Source of the DNA: an uncultured Pelagibacteraceae bacterium
GTDB taxonomy: Bacteria; Pseudomonadota; Alphaproteobacteria; Pelagibacterales; Pelagibacteraceae
Assembly (NCBI GenBank): GCA_902562875.1
Contig: CACEVB010000002.1
Span: 102,045 to 166,044, forward strand
Length of the DNA stretch: 64,000 nucleotides
Direction of reading: 5' to 3'
The notes beneath the pieces were generated by a model. The model saw nothing but the letters and a program-made list of their open reading frames with translations, was not told where the DNA came from and searched no databases. The position numbers and the translations under genes were made by a program. Below, one piece after another: positions 9,671 to 18,987 of this stretch (position 1 is the first letter of the stretch; each line of letters begins with the position of its first letter).

Positions 9671-10414
9671 ATGAAATTTTTACAAGTATTAATAATTTTT
9701 TTGGTTTTCGGTATGAATACCTATGCTGATTCTATTTATTACTTAATTAAATTACCAAATTTAGAGATGGTCGATATTAATACTGGTAATCAAATAAAGA
9801 CTTTTAAAACAAAAAAATATTTTAAAGTTGGCATTAAAGATAATAGCGTAGAATGCTACAGTCTAAGCGATAAGTTACTAAAAAATAGATATAATTTAAT
9901 AAGAGAAAATCTCAGCATGTATAATGATGATTTTTTGAATAAAATTAATTTAAAATTTGTGGTTTTGTGTGAAGATTTAGAGGTAGCTTCGATACCGGCT
10001 CTAGGAGTTCCAAATCACCTCTTAAAAACAGTAATAATTAATATAAATACAGATGACTATAAATTGTCTAGAGTAATTCATCACGAGATATTTCATATAA
10101 TTAATGATCAATATAAAAAATTATTTAATTACGACAAATGGAAAGATTTAAATTCTCAAGGTTTTCAATATCAAAATTGCTCCACCTGCACTGATAAATT
10201 TGGAATGCAGTTATTAAAAACAAAGGAAGGTTTTTTATCAGAATATTCTCAATCGGCAATAGGAGAGGATATGGCTGAAATATATTCTTTTTTAATGACC
10301 AAAAATATAGAATTGAAGAAAGTAATACAACAAGATAAGGTTTTGAAAAAAAAAATAAACTTCATAAAATCAAATATATTATTAATAGACAAAAGTTTTA
10401 AATTTAATCTATGA
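9671..10414 (+). CDS. Exported putative zinc metalloprotease (HExxH)
   Basis: A 247-residue protein with a signal peptide (about 1-20, ending TYADS). The zinc-binding motif HEIFH is at 138-142 within VIHHEIFHIIN. A Glu-rich element, GEDMAEIYSF, near 198-207 is in the right place for the third zinc ligand. A CSTC pair sits near 170-173. I do not recognise a named family; a periplasmic or surface gluzincin-type peptidase is inferred from the motif. The stop overlaps the next start (ATGA), so it is translationally coupled to the cyclophilin. Confidence 0.65.
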   Translation: MKFLQVLIIFLVFGMNTYADSIYYLIKLPNLEMVDINTGNQIKTFKTKKYFKVGIKDNSVECYSLSDKLLKNRYNLIRENLSMYNDDFLNKINLKFVVLCEDLEVASIPALGVPNHLLKTVIININTDDYKLSRVIHHEIFHIINDQYKKLFNYDKWKDLNSQGFQYQNCSTCTDKFGMQLLKTKEGFLSEYSQSAIGEDMAEIYSFLMTKNIELKKVIQQDKVLKKKINFIKSNILLIDKSFKFNL

Positions 10415-11067
10415 TTAATAAAATTAAACAATCTAAGTCAGAGAAAATATTATTAATTTTTTTAATTACTTTATTTACTTTTAGTTTTGGGTCTTTTTTA
10501 ATAATTAAAAATAAGTGTTTATTTGTTAAGAATTATGATCCAAACAAATTAAAATTTTTAAAACCAGAAAATATCGCTGTGCTTAAGGCACCATGTGGTA
10601 ATGTAATTATTGAACTTTATCCAAAAATATCTCCAAAGTCTGTGAAAAGATTTAAAATGCTTATTGAGAATAATGAATACGATAATGTTGCTTTTCATAG
10701 AGTTATCAAAAATGTATTGGTACAGTCTGGTGATATTGAATACGGCAAAAAAGAAAATTTAAATTATGCAAAGATTGGATATGGTAAATCAAAATATGGA
10801 ACTATAAATTCTGAAACAAAAAATAAATTTGAATTTCTAAGAGGAACAGTTGCTTTAGCAAGAACATATGAAAGAAATACAGAAGACACTCAATTTTTTA
10901 TCTTGTTAAAAGATGCTCCTCTTTTTGAGGGGGAATATTCACCAGTAGGAAAAGTAAAGTATGGTTTAGAAGTTTTAAATAAAATTAAATATGACGATAA
11001 AACTGAGTATATATTAAGGCCAGACTTTATAAAAACATTTAGAATGTTAAAAAATTTAATTAATTAA
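10411..11067 (+). CDS. Cyclophilin-type peptidyl-prolyl isomerase, membrane anchored or exported
   Basis: A 218-residue protein with a hydrophobic N-terminal segment (about 13-32) and a cyclophilin domain from about 55. The catalytic region is seen as AFHRVI near 94-99 with Gln105 (VQSGD), then TQFFI further on. It speeds proline isomerisation during folding of exported proteins. The coupling (ATGA overlap) with the HExxH protease suggests a shared envelope quality-control role. The 3' end overlaps the convergent fadN-like gene by 12 bases. Confidence 0.85.
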   Translation: MINKIKQSKSEKILLIFLITLFTFSFGSFLIIKNKCLFVKNYDPNKLKFLKPENIAVLKAPCGNVIIELYPKISPKSVKRFKMLIENNEYDNVAFHRVIKNVLVQSGDIEYGKKENLNYAKIGYGKSKYGTINSETKNKFEFLRGTVALARTYERNTEDTQFFILLKDAPLFEGEYSPVGKVKYGLEVLNKIKYDDKTEYILRPDFIKTFRMLKNLIN

Positions 11068-13278
11068 TGGCTTACCTGTAGTCAGAGTATGATTAATTCT
11101 ATCTTGTGTTTTTTTCGTTTCTATCAATCTCATAAACGAGTCTAATTCCAACTTATATAATTCATCCTCAGAGAGAGTTTTGTCAATTGAGGTATCGCCA
11201 CCACTAAGGACATTAGCTAATTCAGAACCAACTGTCATTCCATGATCTAATATAACATTATCGTTATATAATTTTTCAAGTAATTTTATCATTTTATCTT
11301 TTAAAGGTTTTCCGGACAATTTAAATTTACATTCAGTATCTGGAATAAAATTTTTATTATCATTTATTAATTTTAATGCAGTGGGAAATAAACTGTTTCT
11401 ATTCATAATTTTTTTATCACTTGGCATCAAATATTTTAGTGGTTCGGCCTCTATAGGTGAGCTAGCAGTCTTACCATATCCAATAATTTCGAAAACTTTT
11501 AAGGGAGCAAAATCCGGATCTTTTTTTGACTCCTCAGATTGAGACCATCTCCATAACATTTCTTTACAACCTCCACCAGCTGGAACCAACCCAACCATTG
11601 TTTCAACTAGCCCAACAACAATGTTAGTATGCGAAGCAACGAAATTACTCTGAACGAGAACCTCAAACCCTCCTCCTAAAGTAAGACCAGATGGTGCAGA
11701 AACGACTGGAAACTTGGAATATTTTAAATGTTTACAAGTTTCTTGGAAATATTTAATAAATTTTTCAACAGATTTTAAATCACCTTTGTTTACAAAGTCC
11801 ATAGTGTAAGAAAGGTTAACACCTGCTGAAAATTGCATACTTTCATTAATTATTATAAGTGGTTTGTCAGTGGCATTTTTTAAACAGTCCATAGAATTAT
11901 AATCAAGTGCATTAGCTTTAGTAGTGAATTCAACAATATTATAGTCTTTAAATCGATAAATATTTGCTGATTTATTTTTATCAATTTTCATTGCATATGA
12001 TTTTATTTTTCCAAGCGTTTCAATATCAGTATACAATTGTCTTTTTCCATAAAAATTTTCCTCATTAGATTTTGATAAATTTTCTAAAAATTTATTATTT
12101 TTAATTTGACCTAGTCTTTCAAAAAAGTTTTTTGGACCTATCTCATTTAACATCTCAAATGGTCCCATTGCCCAATTAAAACCTAATCTCATTGCTTCAT
12201 CAATATCATTAAATTTATCTGTGATACCAGGTACTAATGAAGAGGCATATGTAATTATTTTTGAGATAACTGACCATGAATACTTTCCATATTTATCATC
12301 TCTATTAATTAATCCAACTATGTCAACAGTATCCATTTTTAAGTCAATTTTTTTAGATGAAGAATATTTTTCAGTATCGAGGTTGATTGCTTCTAATACT
12401 TTGTCATTATTCGATTTATTTATTCTATAAAATCCACCTTTACCTTTTCTTCCAGTGTATCCTTCATTTATTAATTTTGTTATTAGTGGAATTTCTTTTG
12501 CTACATTTTGAAAATCATCTGTCTCGGGCAGTTCTTTTTTAAAACTTTTTAAAACATCAACCATTAAATCAATTCCTATCAAATCATATAAACCAAATAC
12601 TCCGGTTTTAGGTATACCCATTGGTCTTCCAAAAACTGCATCAGCTTCCTCTATTGACAACTTCATTTTTATTGCTTCTGTCATAGCAACTTGCATTGCG
12701 TAAACACCTATTCTATTACCAAGAAATCCAGGTGTATCGTTACACACGATAGCCCCCTTTCCCAACTCTTTTTCACAAAAAATTTTTAAAGAATTAATTT
12801 TATCTAAATCGTTATTTTCATTTTTAACAATCTCAAGTAATCCCATGTAACGGACAGGATTAAAAAAATGGGTAATACAAAAGTCTTTTTTTTCATTGTC
12901 TGTCAGCTTTTCTGATAAAACCTTTATGGGTATCGATGAAGTGTTAGAAGATACTATCGCTCCCTCTTTACGATTTTTAAATATTTTTGAATATATGTCA
13001 TGTTTTATATCTATTCTTTCAACAACTGCCTCAACAATCCAATCTGCATCTTTAACAGTATCAAAATCTTCATTAATATTACCAACTTTAATATTGTTTA
13101 TTTTTGACTTATCTATGAGTAAAGGAGGTCTTGATTTATGAATTCTCTCACGTGCTTTTTCGCTTATTTCCGTTTTTAAATCTAAAAGTGTTACAGGGAC
13201 ATCTGCATTACATAAATGTGCAGCTATTCCGCTTCCCATGGTACCAGAGCCGATGACAACTACTTTTTTGATTTCCAT
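11056..13278 (-). CDS. 3-hydroxyacyl-CoA dehydrogenase / enoyl-CoA hydratase fusion (FadN-like)
   Basis: A 740-residue bifunctional beta-oxidation enzyme. The NAD-binding Rossmann motif GSGTMGSGIAAH lies at 10-21, and the hydroxyacyl-CoA dehydrogenase domains continue to about 400. The C-terminal half contains a crotonase-type segment (APSGLTLGGGFEV, then VGLVPAGGGCKEML). The order, dehydrogenase first and hydratase second, is that of Bacillus FadN rather than E. coli FadB/FadJ. It follows potC by 3 bases and is probably in the same transcript, although fatty acid oxidation and polyamine uptake have no obvious link. Confidence 0.85.
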   Translation of the reverse strand: MEIKKVVVIGSGTMGSGIAAHLCNADVPVTLLDLKTEISEKARERIHKSRPPLLIDKSKINNIKVGNINEDFDTVKDADWIVEAVVERIDIKHDIYSKIFKNRKEGAIVSSNTSSIPIKVLSEKLTDNEKKDFCITHFFNPVRYMGLLEIVKNENNDLDKINSLKIFCEKELGKGAIVCNDTPGFLGNRIGVYAMQVAMTEAIKMKLSIEEADAVFGRPMGIPKTGVFGLYDLIGIDLMVDVLKSFKKELPETDDFQNVAKEIPLITKLINEGYTGRKGKGGFYRINKSNNDKVLEAINLDTEKYSSSKKIDLKMDTVDIVGLINRDDKYGKYSWSVISKIITYASSLVPGITDKFNDIDEAMRLGFNWAMGPFEMLNEIGPKNFFERLGQIKNNKFLENLSKSNEENFYGKRQLYTDIETLGKIKSYAMKIDKNKSANIYRFKDYNIVEFTTKANALDYNSMDCLKNATDKPLIIINESMQFSAGVNLSYTMDFVNKGDLKSVEKFIKYFQETCKHLKYSKFPVVSAPSGLTLGGGFEVLVQSNFVASHTNIVVGLVETMVGLVPAGGGCKEMLWRWSQSEESKKDPDFAPLKVFEIIGYGKTASSPIEAEPLKYLMPSDKKIMNRNSLFPTALKLINDNKNFIPDTECKFKLSGKPLKDKMIKLLEKLYNDNVILDHGMTVGSELANVLSGGDTSIDKTLSEDELYKLELDSFMRLIETKKTQDRINHTLTTGKPLIN

Positions 13279-13281
13279 TAT

Positions 13282-14139
13282 TTAATTGATATTAATTCCT
13301 CTAATTCTTTCTGATCTTCTTCTTAATAATTCAGCTGTAACAAGAATTAAAGTCGAAAGTATAATTAAACATGTCGCAACCGCAAGGATTGTTGGGCTTA
13401 ATTGTTCTCTTAAGCCAGTCCACATTTGTATGGGTATTGTTGTATTTTCGAGACCAGCTAAGAATAATACGACTACAACTTCGTCAAAAGATGTCACAAA
13501 TGCGAATAATCCTCCTGATATAACACCTGGTAATATCAAAGGTAATGTTATTTTCATGAAGGTATTTACTGGGTCGCTTCCAAGGCTTGATGCTGCTCTA
13601 GTAACACTATGGTCAAATCCCGAGAGTGTGGCAGTGACTGTTATAACCACAAATGGAGTTCCTAATATAATATGAGCTAAAACTATACCCGTATGCGTAG
13701 CAGCTAAACCGACCTTTGCCATAAAGAAAAAAATTGCAACACCAGATATGATTAGCGGAACAATCATTGGTGAAATTAAAGTTGCCATAATCAAACCCTT
13801 GTAAGGCATGTGTCTACTACTTAAACCTAGGGCTGCCGTTGTGCCTAAAACAATAGATCCAAGAGTTGCAAAAATAGCGATTATAAAACTATTCTTTGCC
13901 GCAAGACCCCAAGGGTTTTTAGTTCCATAAACCATATCCTCGTACCATCTAAGAGAAAATGCGTCAGGATCTAGCTTTTTCATCCCATCTGAAAAAACTA
14001 AAAACTCTTCAGCATTAAAAGATAAAGGGAAAATAACAAATAAAGGAGCAATTAAAAAAATAAATACTCCAGCACAAAATATTAAATAAATGTAATGCCA
14101 TACTCGATATCTAATCTCTGTGTATTTAGGTAAAGCCAT
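13282..14139 (-). CDS. potC: Spermidine/putrescine-type ABC transporter permease PotC
   Basis: A 285-residue inner membrane permease with six predicted membrane spans. The EAA loop is visible as AASSLGSDPVNTFMKITLP around 190-208, the site that contacts the ATPase. It belongs to the polyamine/opine/phosphonate subfamily and pairs with the PotB permease two bases upstream. The substrate may be a polyamine or another small cation. Confidence 0.85.
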   Translation of the reverse strand: MALPKYTEIRYRVWHYIYLIFCAGVFIFLIAPLFVIFPLSFNAEEFLVFSDGMKKLDPDAFSLRWYEDMVYGTKNPWGLAAKNSFIIAIFATLGSIVLGTTAALGLSSRHMPYKGLIMATLISPMIVPLIISGVAIFFFMAKVGLAATHTGIVLAHIILGTPFVVITVTATLSGFDHSVTRAASSLGSDPVNTFMKITLPLILPGVISGGLFAFVTSFDEVVVVLFLAGLENTTIPIQMWTGLREQLSPTILAVATCLIILSTLILVTAELLRRRSERIRGININ

Positions 14140-14141
14140 AA

Positions 14142-15395
14142 TTATCCTAACTTAATATTGTCAACTCCTACTAATTTATTATAAACCCAATAAATTGCTA
14201 GAACACCTACTAAAAGCATTAGGCCCATTGCTGATGCAAAACTCCAATCAAGTGTACTTTTCATATGAAATGCAATTTGGTTACTAATTAAAGTCCCTGA
14301 AGCTCCACCAACTAAAGCTGGAGTAATATAATATCCAATTGCAAGAATAAAAACTAATAAGCATCCTGCGCCTATCCCAGGTATTGTTAAAGGGAAATAA
14401 ACCTTCCAAAAAGCCACAAAAGGTGTACCACCTAAAGATTTACCAGCTCGCATTAGGCTTGGAGATATTGTTTTCATAACACTATAAAGTGGCAAAACCA
14501 TAAATGGTAAAAGAATTTGTGTCATGGCAACATATGTACCAGTTTTATTATACATCATCTCTGGTCTATTATCATCTGCGACTAATCCGATCCAAACAAA
14601 AAAATCATTAACCACTCCTTGTTGCTGAAGTAGAATCATCCAACTTGCAGTTCTTACAAGTAATGATGTCCAAAATGGTAATAGAACACATATCATTAGA
14701 AGGTTGCTGTATTTCATTGGTAACGTTGCCAATAGATGAGCAATGGGATATGCCATCAAAAAACAAAAAACAGTTACAAAAAATGCAACTTCTAACGTTC
14801 TTAACCATAAAACTCGATGAATTCTTCTATCTTCTGGAACCTGAGTAATACTTCCACTTTCATCTTCAATTAAATCCATTCCTTTCAAGTATTTGGAGTA
14901 AGATATTTCTGGTGCTCTTCGTTTAATTGCTCTCCAGTACTCTACATTAGCCCATCTTTTGTGAACATCCATTATTTGTTCTTTATAATTACCTTCTTCA
15001 AACTTTTTCATTTTTCTTTGTAATTTTTTAAGAATACTTTTGAAACCATTTTTTTCATAGTTAAGTTGAGTTGCTAATTTTCCGAAGGTCTTTTCTTCAA
15101 TTAATAATTTATAATCTTGATAAAAGGCTGCAAAAACATCTTCCTCTGGAAGCTCTTTTCCATCCCAACTTTCCATAGCTTTGTAAGTTTTTGGTAGCAT
15201 ATTGGTGACCATACGATCATCTACGCTTCTGAAAAGCATGTCACCTATTGGAAATACGTAAGTAATAATTATGAAAAATAACAACGGGCAGACTAATAAA
15301 AAGGCCTTTATTTTATTTTTCTTTTCAGCTTTTTTTAGACTTTCCTCTAGTGGAATGCCGTCAGTAGTTAGAATTTTTTGTGTTTCAGAACTCAT
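14142..15395 (-). CDS. potB: Spermidine/putrescine-type ABC transporter permease PotB, with extra periplasmic region
   Basis: A 417-residue permease, longer than the usual 280-310. The first membrane span (about 32-50) is followed by some 140 charged residues before the second span. This looks like an extra periplasmic domain, and extended permeases of this type occur in other bacteria. The EAA loop is AGKSLGGTPFVAFWKVYFP. The start codon is only 9 bases beyond a strong hairpin that separates it from potD, so its translation or transcription may be reduced relative to potD. Confidence 0.85.
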   Translation of the reverse strand: MSSETQKILTTDGIPLEESLKKAEKKNKIKAFLLVCPLLFFIIITYVFPIGDMLFRSVDDRMVTNMLPKTYKAMESWDGKELPEEDVFAAFYQDYKLLIEEKTFGKLATQLNYEKNGFKSILKKLQRKMKKFEEGNYKEQIMDVHKRWANVEYWRAIKRRAPEISYSKYLKGMDLIEDESGSITQVPEDRRIHRVLWLRTLEVAFFVTVFCFLMAYPIAHLLATLPMKYSNLLMICVLLPFWTSLLVRTASWMILLQQQGVVNDFFVWIGLVADDNRPEMMYNKTGTYVAMTQILLPFMVLPLYSVMKTISPSLMRAGKSLGGTPFVAFWKVYFPLTIPGIGAGCLLVFILAIGYYITPALVGGASGTLISNQIAFHMKSTLDWSFASAMGLMLLVGVLAIYWVYNKLVGVDNIKLG

Positions 15396-15404
15396 AAATA
15401 AAAA

Positions 15405-15426
15405 GGGCGGTTATAAATAACCGCCC
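15405..15426 (-). terminator. Hairpin between potD and potB (partial terminator)
   Basis: A perfect 9-bp stem (GGGCGGTTA pairing with TAACCGCCC) closes a TAAA loop. In the direction of transcription it is followed by TTTTT and then almost at once by the potB start. This has the form of an intrinsic terminator or 3'-end protecting stem after potD, letting only part of transcription pass into potB-potC. Confidence 0.7.
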
Positions 15427-15464
15427 TAAATATATTATATAATTTTAGTCTTTAAAACTTAAAA

Positions 15465-16580
15465 TTATAGTCCTGCTTTCATTGCTTCCCATTTTTCACC
15501 AAGCTCTGTACCGTTATCAGCCCAGTATAATGGATCAACTAAGAAGTAATTTTTTGTATTTGCAGGAGCTGTTGGCATATGTGGTACCATATCGGTTTTA
15601 CCATCTTTATACCACGGCTCACCTTTTTCCATAACACCAATCGAAGATTTTCTCCATGGTGCGTATGCAATATACTTGGCACTTCCAGCTAAACCTTCAG
15701 TACTTGTCATTTCAGCTAAAGCTTTTTTCGCGTCAGCTTCGTTTGGTCCACCTTTAACTAATACAAAGTACTCATAGTCAAGACCTTGTCCATCCCAAAC
15801 CTGAACTATAGGAGCTCCTTCTCCAACAGTAGCATTAAAGAATCTACCGTTCCAACCAGTAGCCATTACAACCTCACCACTCATTAATAATTCTGGTGGT
15901 TGAGCACCTGCAGACCAAAATACACATCCGCCTTTTGGATCTGTGCAAAGTTTTTTGATCTTGTCCATAGCTTTTTGAAGACCTTTTTCAGTTTCTAGTG
16001 CTTCGTAAATATTCGCACCACCGTTTTTAGGTTTCGTTCCACTTGCAATTAAAGCAATCTCTAAATTTGTTAAAGCGCCTGTATAAATTGCTCTTTTGCC
16101 TGGAAATTTTTTAGTATTAAAAAAATCTTTTATAGTTTTTGGAGTTCCTTTAACATTTTCACTGTTATAAGCATAGTTCCAAGAATATAAAATATTTCCT
16201 ACTGCACATTTAGAAGGCATGCTAGTAAAGAAGTCTTTACTTGCAGGAGTTCCGTCTGGTGCTGGTGGAAAATCTTTGTCAAAATCAAATTCGACAAATA
16301 AACCTTCATCACATCCAGTGATAGTATCCATAGCGTATACATCGATAATATCCCATGTAATAGCTCCAGCTTCTTTTTGTGCTTTAATTTCAGATAATCC
16401 ACCTGAGTAATCGACCCAATTGATATCGATACCTAATTTCTTAGCAGTAGGATCACCGTAACCTAATTTTTGACTCTCTGTATAAGCTCCACCCCAAGAT
16501 GCAACTGTTACCGCATATGAAGTTGAGGTTAATGAAAGTACAAAAGAAAGGGTAAGTAAAATTTTACTTATTATTTTCAT
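15465..16580 (-). CDS. potD: Polyamine-type periplasmic substrate-binding protein PotD
   Basis: A 371-residue protein with a signal peptide (about 1-23, ending TSYAV). The body matches PotD/PotF binding proteins: VASWGGAY at the start of the mature chain, WDIIDVYAMD near 75-84, and the late motif WKDGKTD-type loop before the C-terminus. It has the best ribosome site in this part of the window (GGAGG, 5 bases before ATG), its own promoter-like sequence, and a hairpin after its stop. All of this fits high expression of the binding protein. The ligand could be spermidine, putrescine or a related compound. Confidence 0.85.
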   Translation of the reverse strand: MKIISKILLTLSFVLSLTSTSYAVTVASWGGAYTESQKLGYGDPTAKKLGIDINWVDYSGGLSEIKAQKEAGAITWDIIDVYAMDTITGCDEGLFVEFDFDKDFPPAPDGTPASKDFFTSMPSKCAVGNILYSWNYAYNSENVKGTPKTIKDFFNTKKFPGKRAIYTGALTNLEIALIASGTKPKNGGANIYEALETEKGLQKAMDKIKKLCTDPKGGCVFWSAGAQPPELLMSGEVVMATGWNGRFFNATVGEGAPIVQVWDGQGLDYEYFVLVKGGPNEADAKKALAEMTSTEGLAGSAKYIAYAPWRKSSIGVMEKGEPWYKDGKTDMVPHMPTAPANTKNYFLVDPLYWADNGTELGEKWEAMKAGL

Positions 16581-16615
16581 TTATCCTCCGTTTAAACGTT
16601 TTTTTATAAAATTAG

Positions 16616-16644
16616 ATTACAGCAAGATAACTATTAAGAGTCAA
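16616..16644 (-). promoter_or_regulatory. Predicted sigma-70 promoter of potD
   Basis: On the minus strand TTGACT and TGTAAT stand 17 bases apart, close to the TTGACA/TATAAT consensus. They lie between potA and potD, 36 bases or more upstream of the potD start. An independent promoter for potD is inferred. Confidence 0.55.
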
Positions 16645-16670
16645 CTAAGCATAAGTGTTGTATTAGTTGA
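16641..16670. promoter_or_regulatory. 8-bp inverted repeat over the potD -35 region
   Basis: TCAACTAA (16641-16648) and TTAGTTGA (16663-16670) form a perfect dyad around 14 bases, and one arm covers the -35 element of the potD promoter. It could be an operator, or a weak hairpin after potA. Confidence 0.35.
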
Positions 16671-16695
16671 TATATAATTGGTATTTATAACTATT

Positions 16696-17781
16696 CTACT
16701 TTGGGTCTAACGCTCTAGCGTCTTGACTATTCCATCCAATATTTATTGTATTACCTAACTTAATGTCTAGATTTTCTGAGCTATTTGGAACTTTTAATAT
16801 AAATTCTGAATTACCTAATAAACTCAACCTAACTCTAGTGTGATCTCCATGGTATATTATTTCTTCAATCTTACCTTTATGGTTGTTATCCATAGAATCT
16901 TTTGGATTTATTAATGCCCTCTCAGGTCTTATTGATACAGTTGTTTTTTCACCTTTTGATTTTACAGATATAGGGTTAGCTATTATATTTACTCCATTAA
17001 CTCTTACATAGCATTTGTCTTTTGAAATTTCAGAGACTTCTCCCATAAAAGTATTATTTTCGCCTATAAAGTCAGCAACAAATGAATTTACTGGTTTTTC
17101 ATATAATTGATCTGGAGATGACAATTGTTGAACTTTTCCATCATTAAATACGGCTATTCTATTTGACATTGTTAATGCTTCTCCTTGGTCATGTGTTACG
17201 TATACGACTGTTACACCAATACTTTCATGTATGTGTTTAATTTCATATTGCATGCTTTCTCTTAAGTTCTTATCTAGAGCTCCCAAGGGTTCATCCATCA
17301 AGACTACAGCAGGATCAAATACTAATGCCCTTGCGACAGCTACTCGTTGCTGTTGTCCTCCAGATAATTGACCTGGCATTCTATTTTCAAAACCTGATAG
17401 AGATACCATTGATAAAGCTTTATCAATTTTTTTGTTAGCTTCATCTTTTGGCATTTTTCTTACTTTTAAAGGAAAGGCTAGATTTTCATAAACAGTCATA
17501 TGAGGAAATAATGCGTAGTTTTGAAATACCATCCCAATTCCTCTTTTATGCGGGGGAATGTTTGAGATGGGGTTTTTATCTAAATAAATTTCACCATTCG
17601 TTGGAGTTTCAAAACCAGCTAACATCATTAAGCAAGTTGTTTTTCCAGAGCCGGAAGGACCCAACATAGTTATAAATTCACCCTCTGAAATATCTAAATT
17701 TAAATCTTTTACTACTAATACTTTTCCATCGTAGCTTTTGTCTACTTTTTCAAATTTTACAAACTCTTTATTCTCAGACAT
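16696..17781 (-). CDS. potA: Polyamine-type ABC transporter ATPase PotA
   Basis: A 361-residue ATPase with Walker A GPSGSGKTT (41-49), signature LSGGQQQRVA, Walker B VVLMDEP and a C-terminal TOBE domain (about 270-358). These features are typical of PotA and other importers of the CUT1/polyamine group. It lies upstream of potD in the same direction and downstream of doeA-like and eutA-like genes. A 14-bp palindrome (ATGTTTTAAAACAT, 17786-17799) stands just before its start codon. Confidence 0.9.
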   Translation of the reverse strand: MSENKEFVKFEKVDKSYDGKVLVVKDLNLDISEGEFITMLGPSGSGKTTCLMMLAGFETPTNGEIYLDKNPISNIPPHKRGIGMVFQNYALFPHMTVYENLAFPLKVRKMPKDEANKKIDKALSMVSLSGFENRMPGQLSGGQQQRVAVARALVFDPAVVLMDEPLGALDKNLRESMQYEIKHIHESIGVTVVYVTHDQGEALTMSNRIAVFNDGKVQQLSSPDQLYEKPVNSFVADFIGENNTFMGEVSEISKDKCYVRVNGVNIIANPISVKSKGEKTTVSIRPERALINPKDSMDNNHKGKIEEIIYHGDHTRVRLSLLGNSEFILKVPNSSENLDIKLGNTINIGWNSQDARALDPK

Positions 17782-17785
17782 TTTT

Positions 17786-17799
17786 ATGTTTTAAAACAT
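17786..17799. promoter_or_regulatory. 14-bp palindrome before potA
   Basis: ATGTTTTAAAACAT is a perfect palindrome 4 bases upstream of the potA start. The GTTTTAAAAC core also occurs before the FecR-domain gene (35533-35542). Such AT-rich palindromes can arise by chance here, so a regulatory role is only possible. Confidence 0.25.
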
Positions 17800-17819
17800 T
17801 TGTAGAGGATATTTTCAAG

Positions 17820-18986
17820 CTATTTTATATATAGTTCTTTGGGAAAATTACCTAGTAATTCATTTCCTTTTTCAGTAACCCGAATGGACTCAGATGCTTC
17901 AACTCCCCAATCACCAAATTGCATTACTGCTATCATATGAAATGTTATATTTGGTTTTAATTCAGTCATATCACCTTTGTATATATTTAAAGTATGTTCA
18001 CCCCAATCTGGTGGATACCCTATACCAATTGAATATCCTGTTCTGGACTCCTTTTTAATTTTATATTTATCAAGAACTTTCCAAAATTCTTGAGCAACAT
18101 CGTTCGCGGTATTTCCAGGTTTTGTAACGCTAATACCTGCATTTAACGCCTCGATAGTTGCATTCATAGCGTCAATTTTTTTTTGTTCAGGTTTACCTAG
18201 TTGAACTGTTCTTGCTAAAGGAGCATGATATCTTTTTACACAACCTGATATCTCTATTATTGTGGATTCGCCATTTTTAAACTTATCTTGTGTAGCAGTA
18301 AGATGTGAAGCTGCTGTTCCAGCTCCTGTTGGGAGTAGTGTTGTTATGCTCGAATATTCACCTCCAACTTCTTTTGTGCCATGAAATAATGATTTTTGAA
18401 TTTCACCCACTGCATCACATTGTCTTACACCTTTATTTATAACCTTCATAGCTGTATGCATTGCATTTTCAGTAATTTTTGCAGCAGATTTCATATAATT
18501 AATCTCAGCGTTGGTTTTAATTAGCCTCACCCAATTAACTAACCGGTTTGAATCTTTTATTCTTGCGTTTGGCAAACCTTGTTTAATTTTTTCATAACAG
18601 AATGCGGTAAAATAATGAGAATCCATTTCTAATCCAATTGAAAGTTTATCCCATTTTTTTTGTTTTATTATTTCAACTAGATAATCATAAGGGTGGTTTG
18701 GCCACTTATGTATATAATTTTCATTGTATACGATTATATTTTCATTTTTAAGATAGGTTTTTATATAAGCTCCAACGGAATCTTGTGCTCTAACAAAACA
18801 TAAAGGCTGGTCTAAGCCGACATGAACCAGTACACATTGTGCATAATAAAAAGACCACGCATCATAACCTGTGAGATAATACATGTTAGCAGTATCGTGA
18901 GAAATTAATAAATCTATACCTTTGTTTTGCATGGATTTTTTTACATTATCTAATCTTTTTTTATATTCTCCTACTGTAAAATTCAT
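17820..18986 (-). CDS. doeA: M24-family hydrolase, ectoine hydrolase (DoeA/EutD)-like
   Basis: A 388-residue creatinase/aminopeptidase-P-fold protein. An N-terminal creatinase-type domain contains YYLTGYDAWSFY near 36-47. The C-terminal pita-bread domain contains the GIGYPPDWGEHTL segment near 323-335, which I associate with DoeA ectoine hydrolases rather than with proline peptidases. DoeA opens the ectoine ring in osmolyte breakdown. The gene just upstream resembles EutA from the same ectoine pathway, which supports the call. However, the rest of the pathway is not in this window, and a different N-acyl or amidine substrate is possible. Confidence 0.7.
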   Translation of the reverse strand: MNFTVGEYKKRLDNVKKSMQNKGIDLLISHDTANMYYLTGYDAWSFYYAQCVLVHVGLDQPLCFVRAQDSVGAYIKTYLKNENIIVYNENYIHKWPNHPYDYLVEIIKQKKWDKLSIGLEMDSHYFTAFCYEKIKQGLPNARIKDSNRLVNWVRLIKTNAEINYMKSAAKITENAMHTAMKVINKGVRQCDAVGEIQKSLFHGTKEVGGEYSSITTLLPTGAGTAASHLTATQDKFKNGESTIIEISGCVKRYHAPLARTVQLGKPEQKKIDAMNATIEALNAGISVTKPGNTANDVAQEFWKVLDKYKIKKESRTGYSIGIGYPPDWGEHTLNIYKGDMTELKPNITFHMIAVMQFGDWGVEASESIRVTEKGNELLGNFPKELYIK

Positions 18987-18987
18987 A

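Noticed and set aside
17820..18986. M24 gene as a plain Xaa-Pro dipeptidase
   Set aside because: The GIGYPPDWGEHTL segment and the EutA-like neighbour fit ectoine hydrolase better, although not with certainty.
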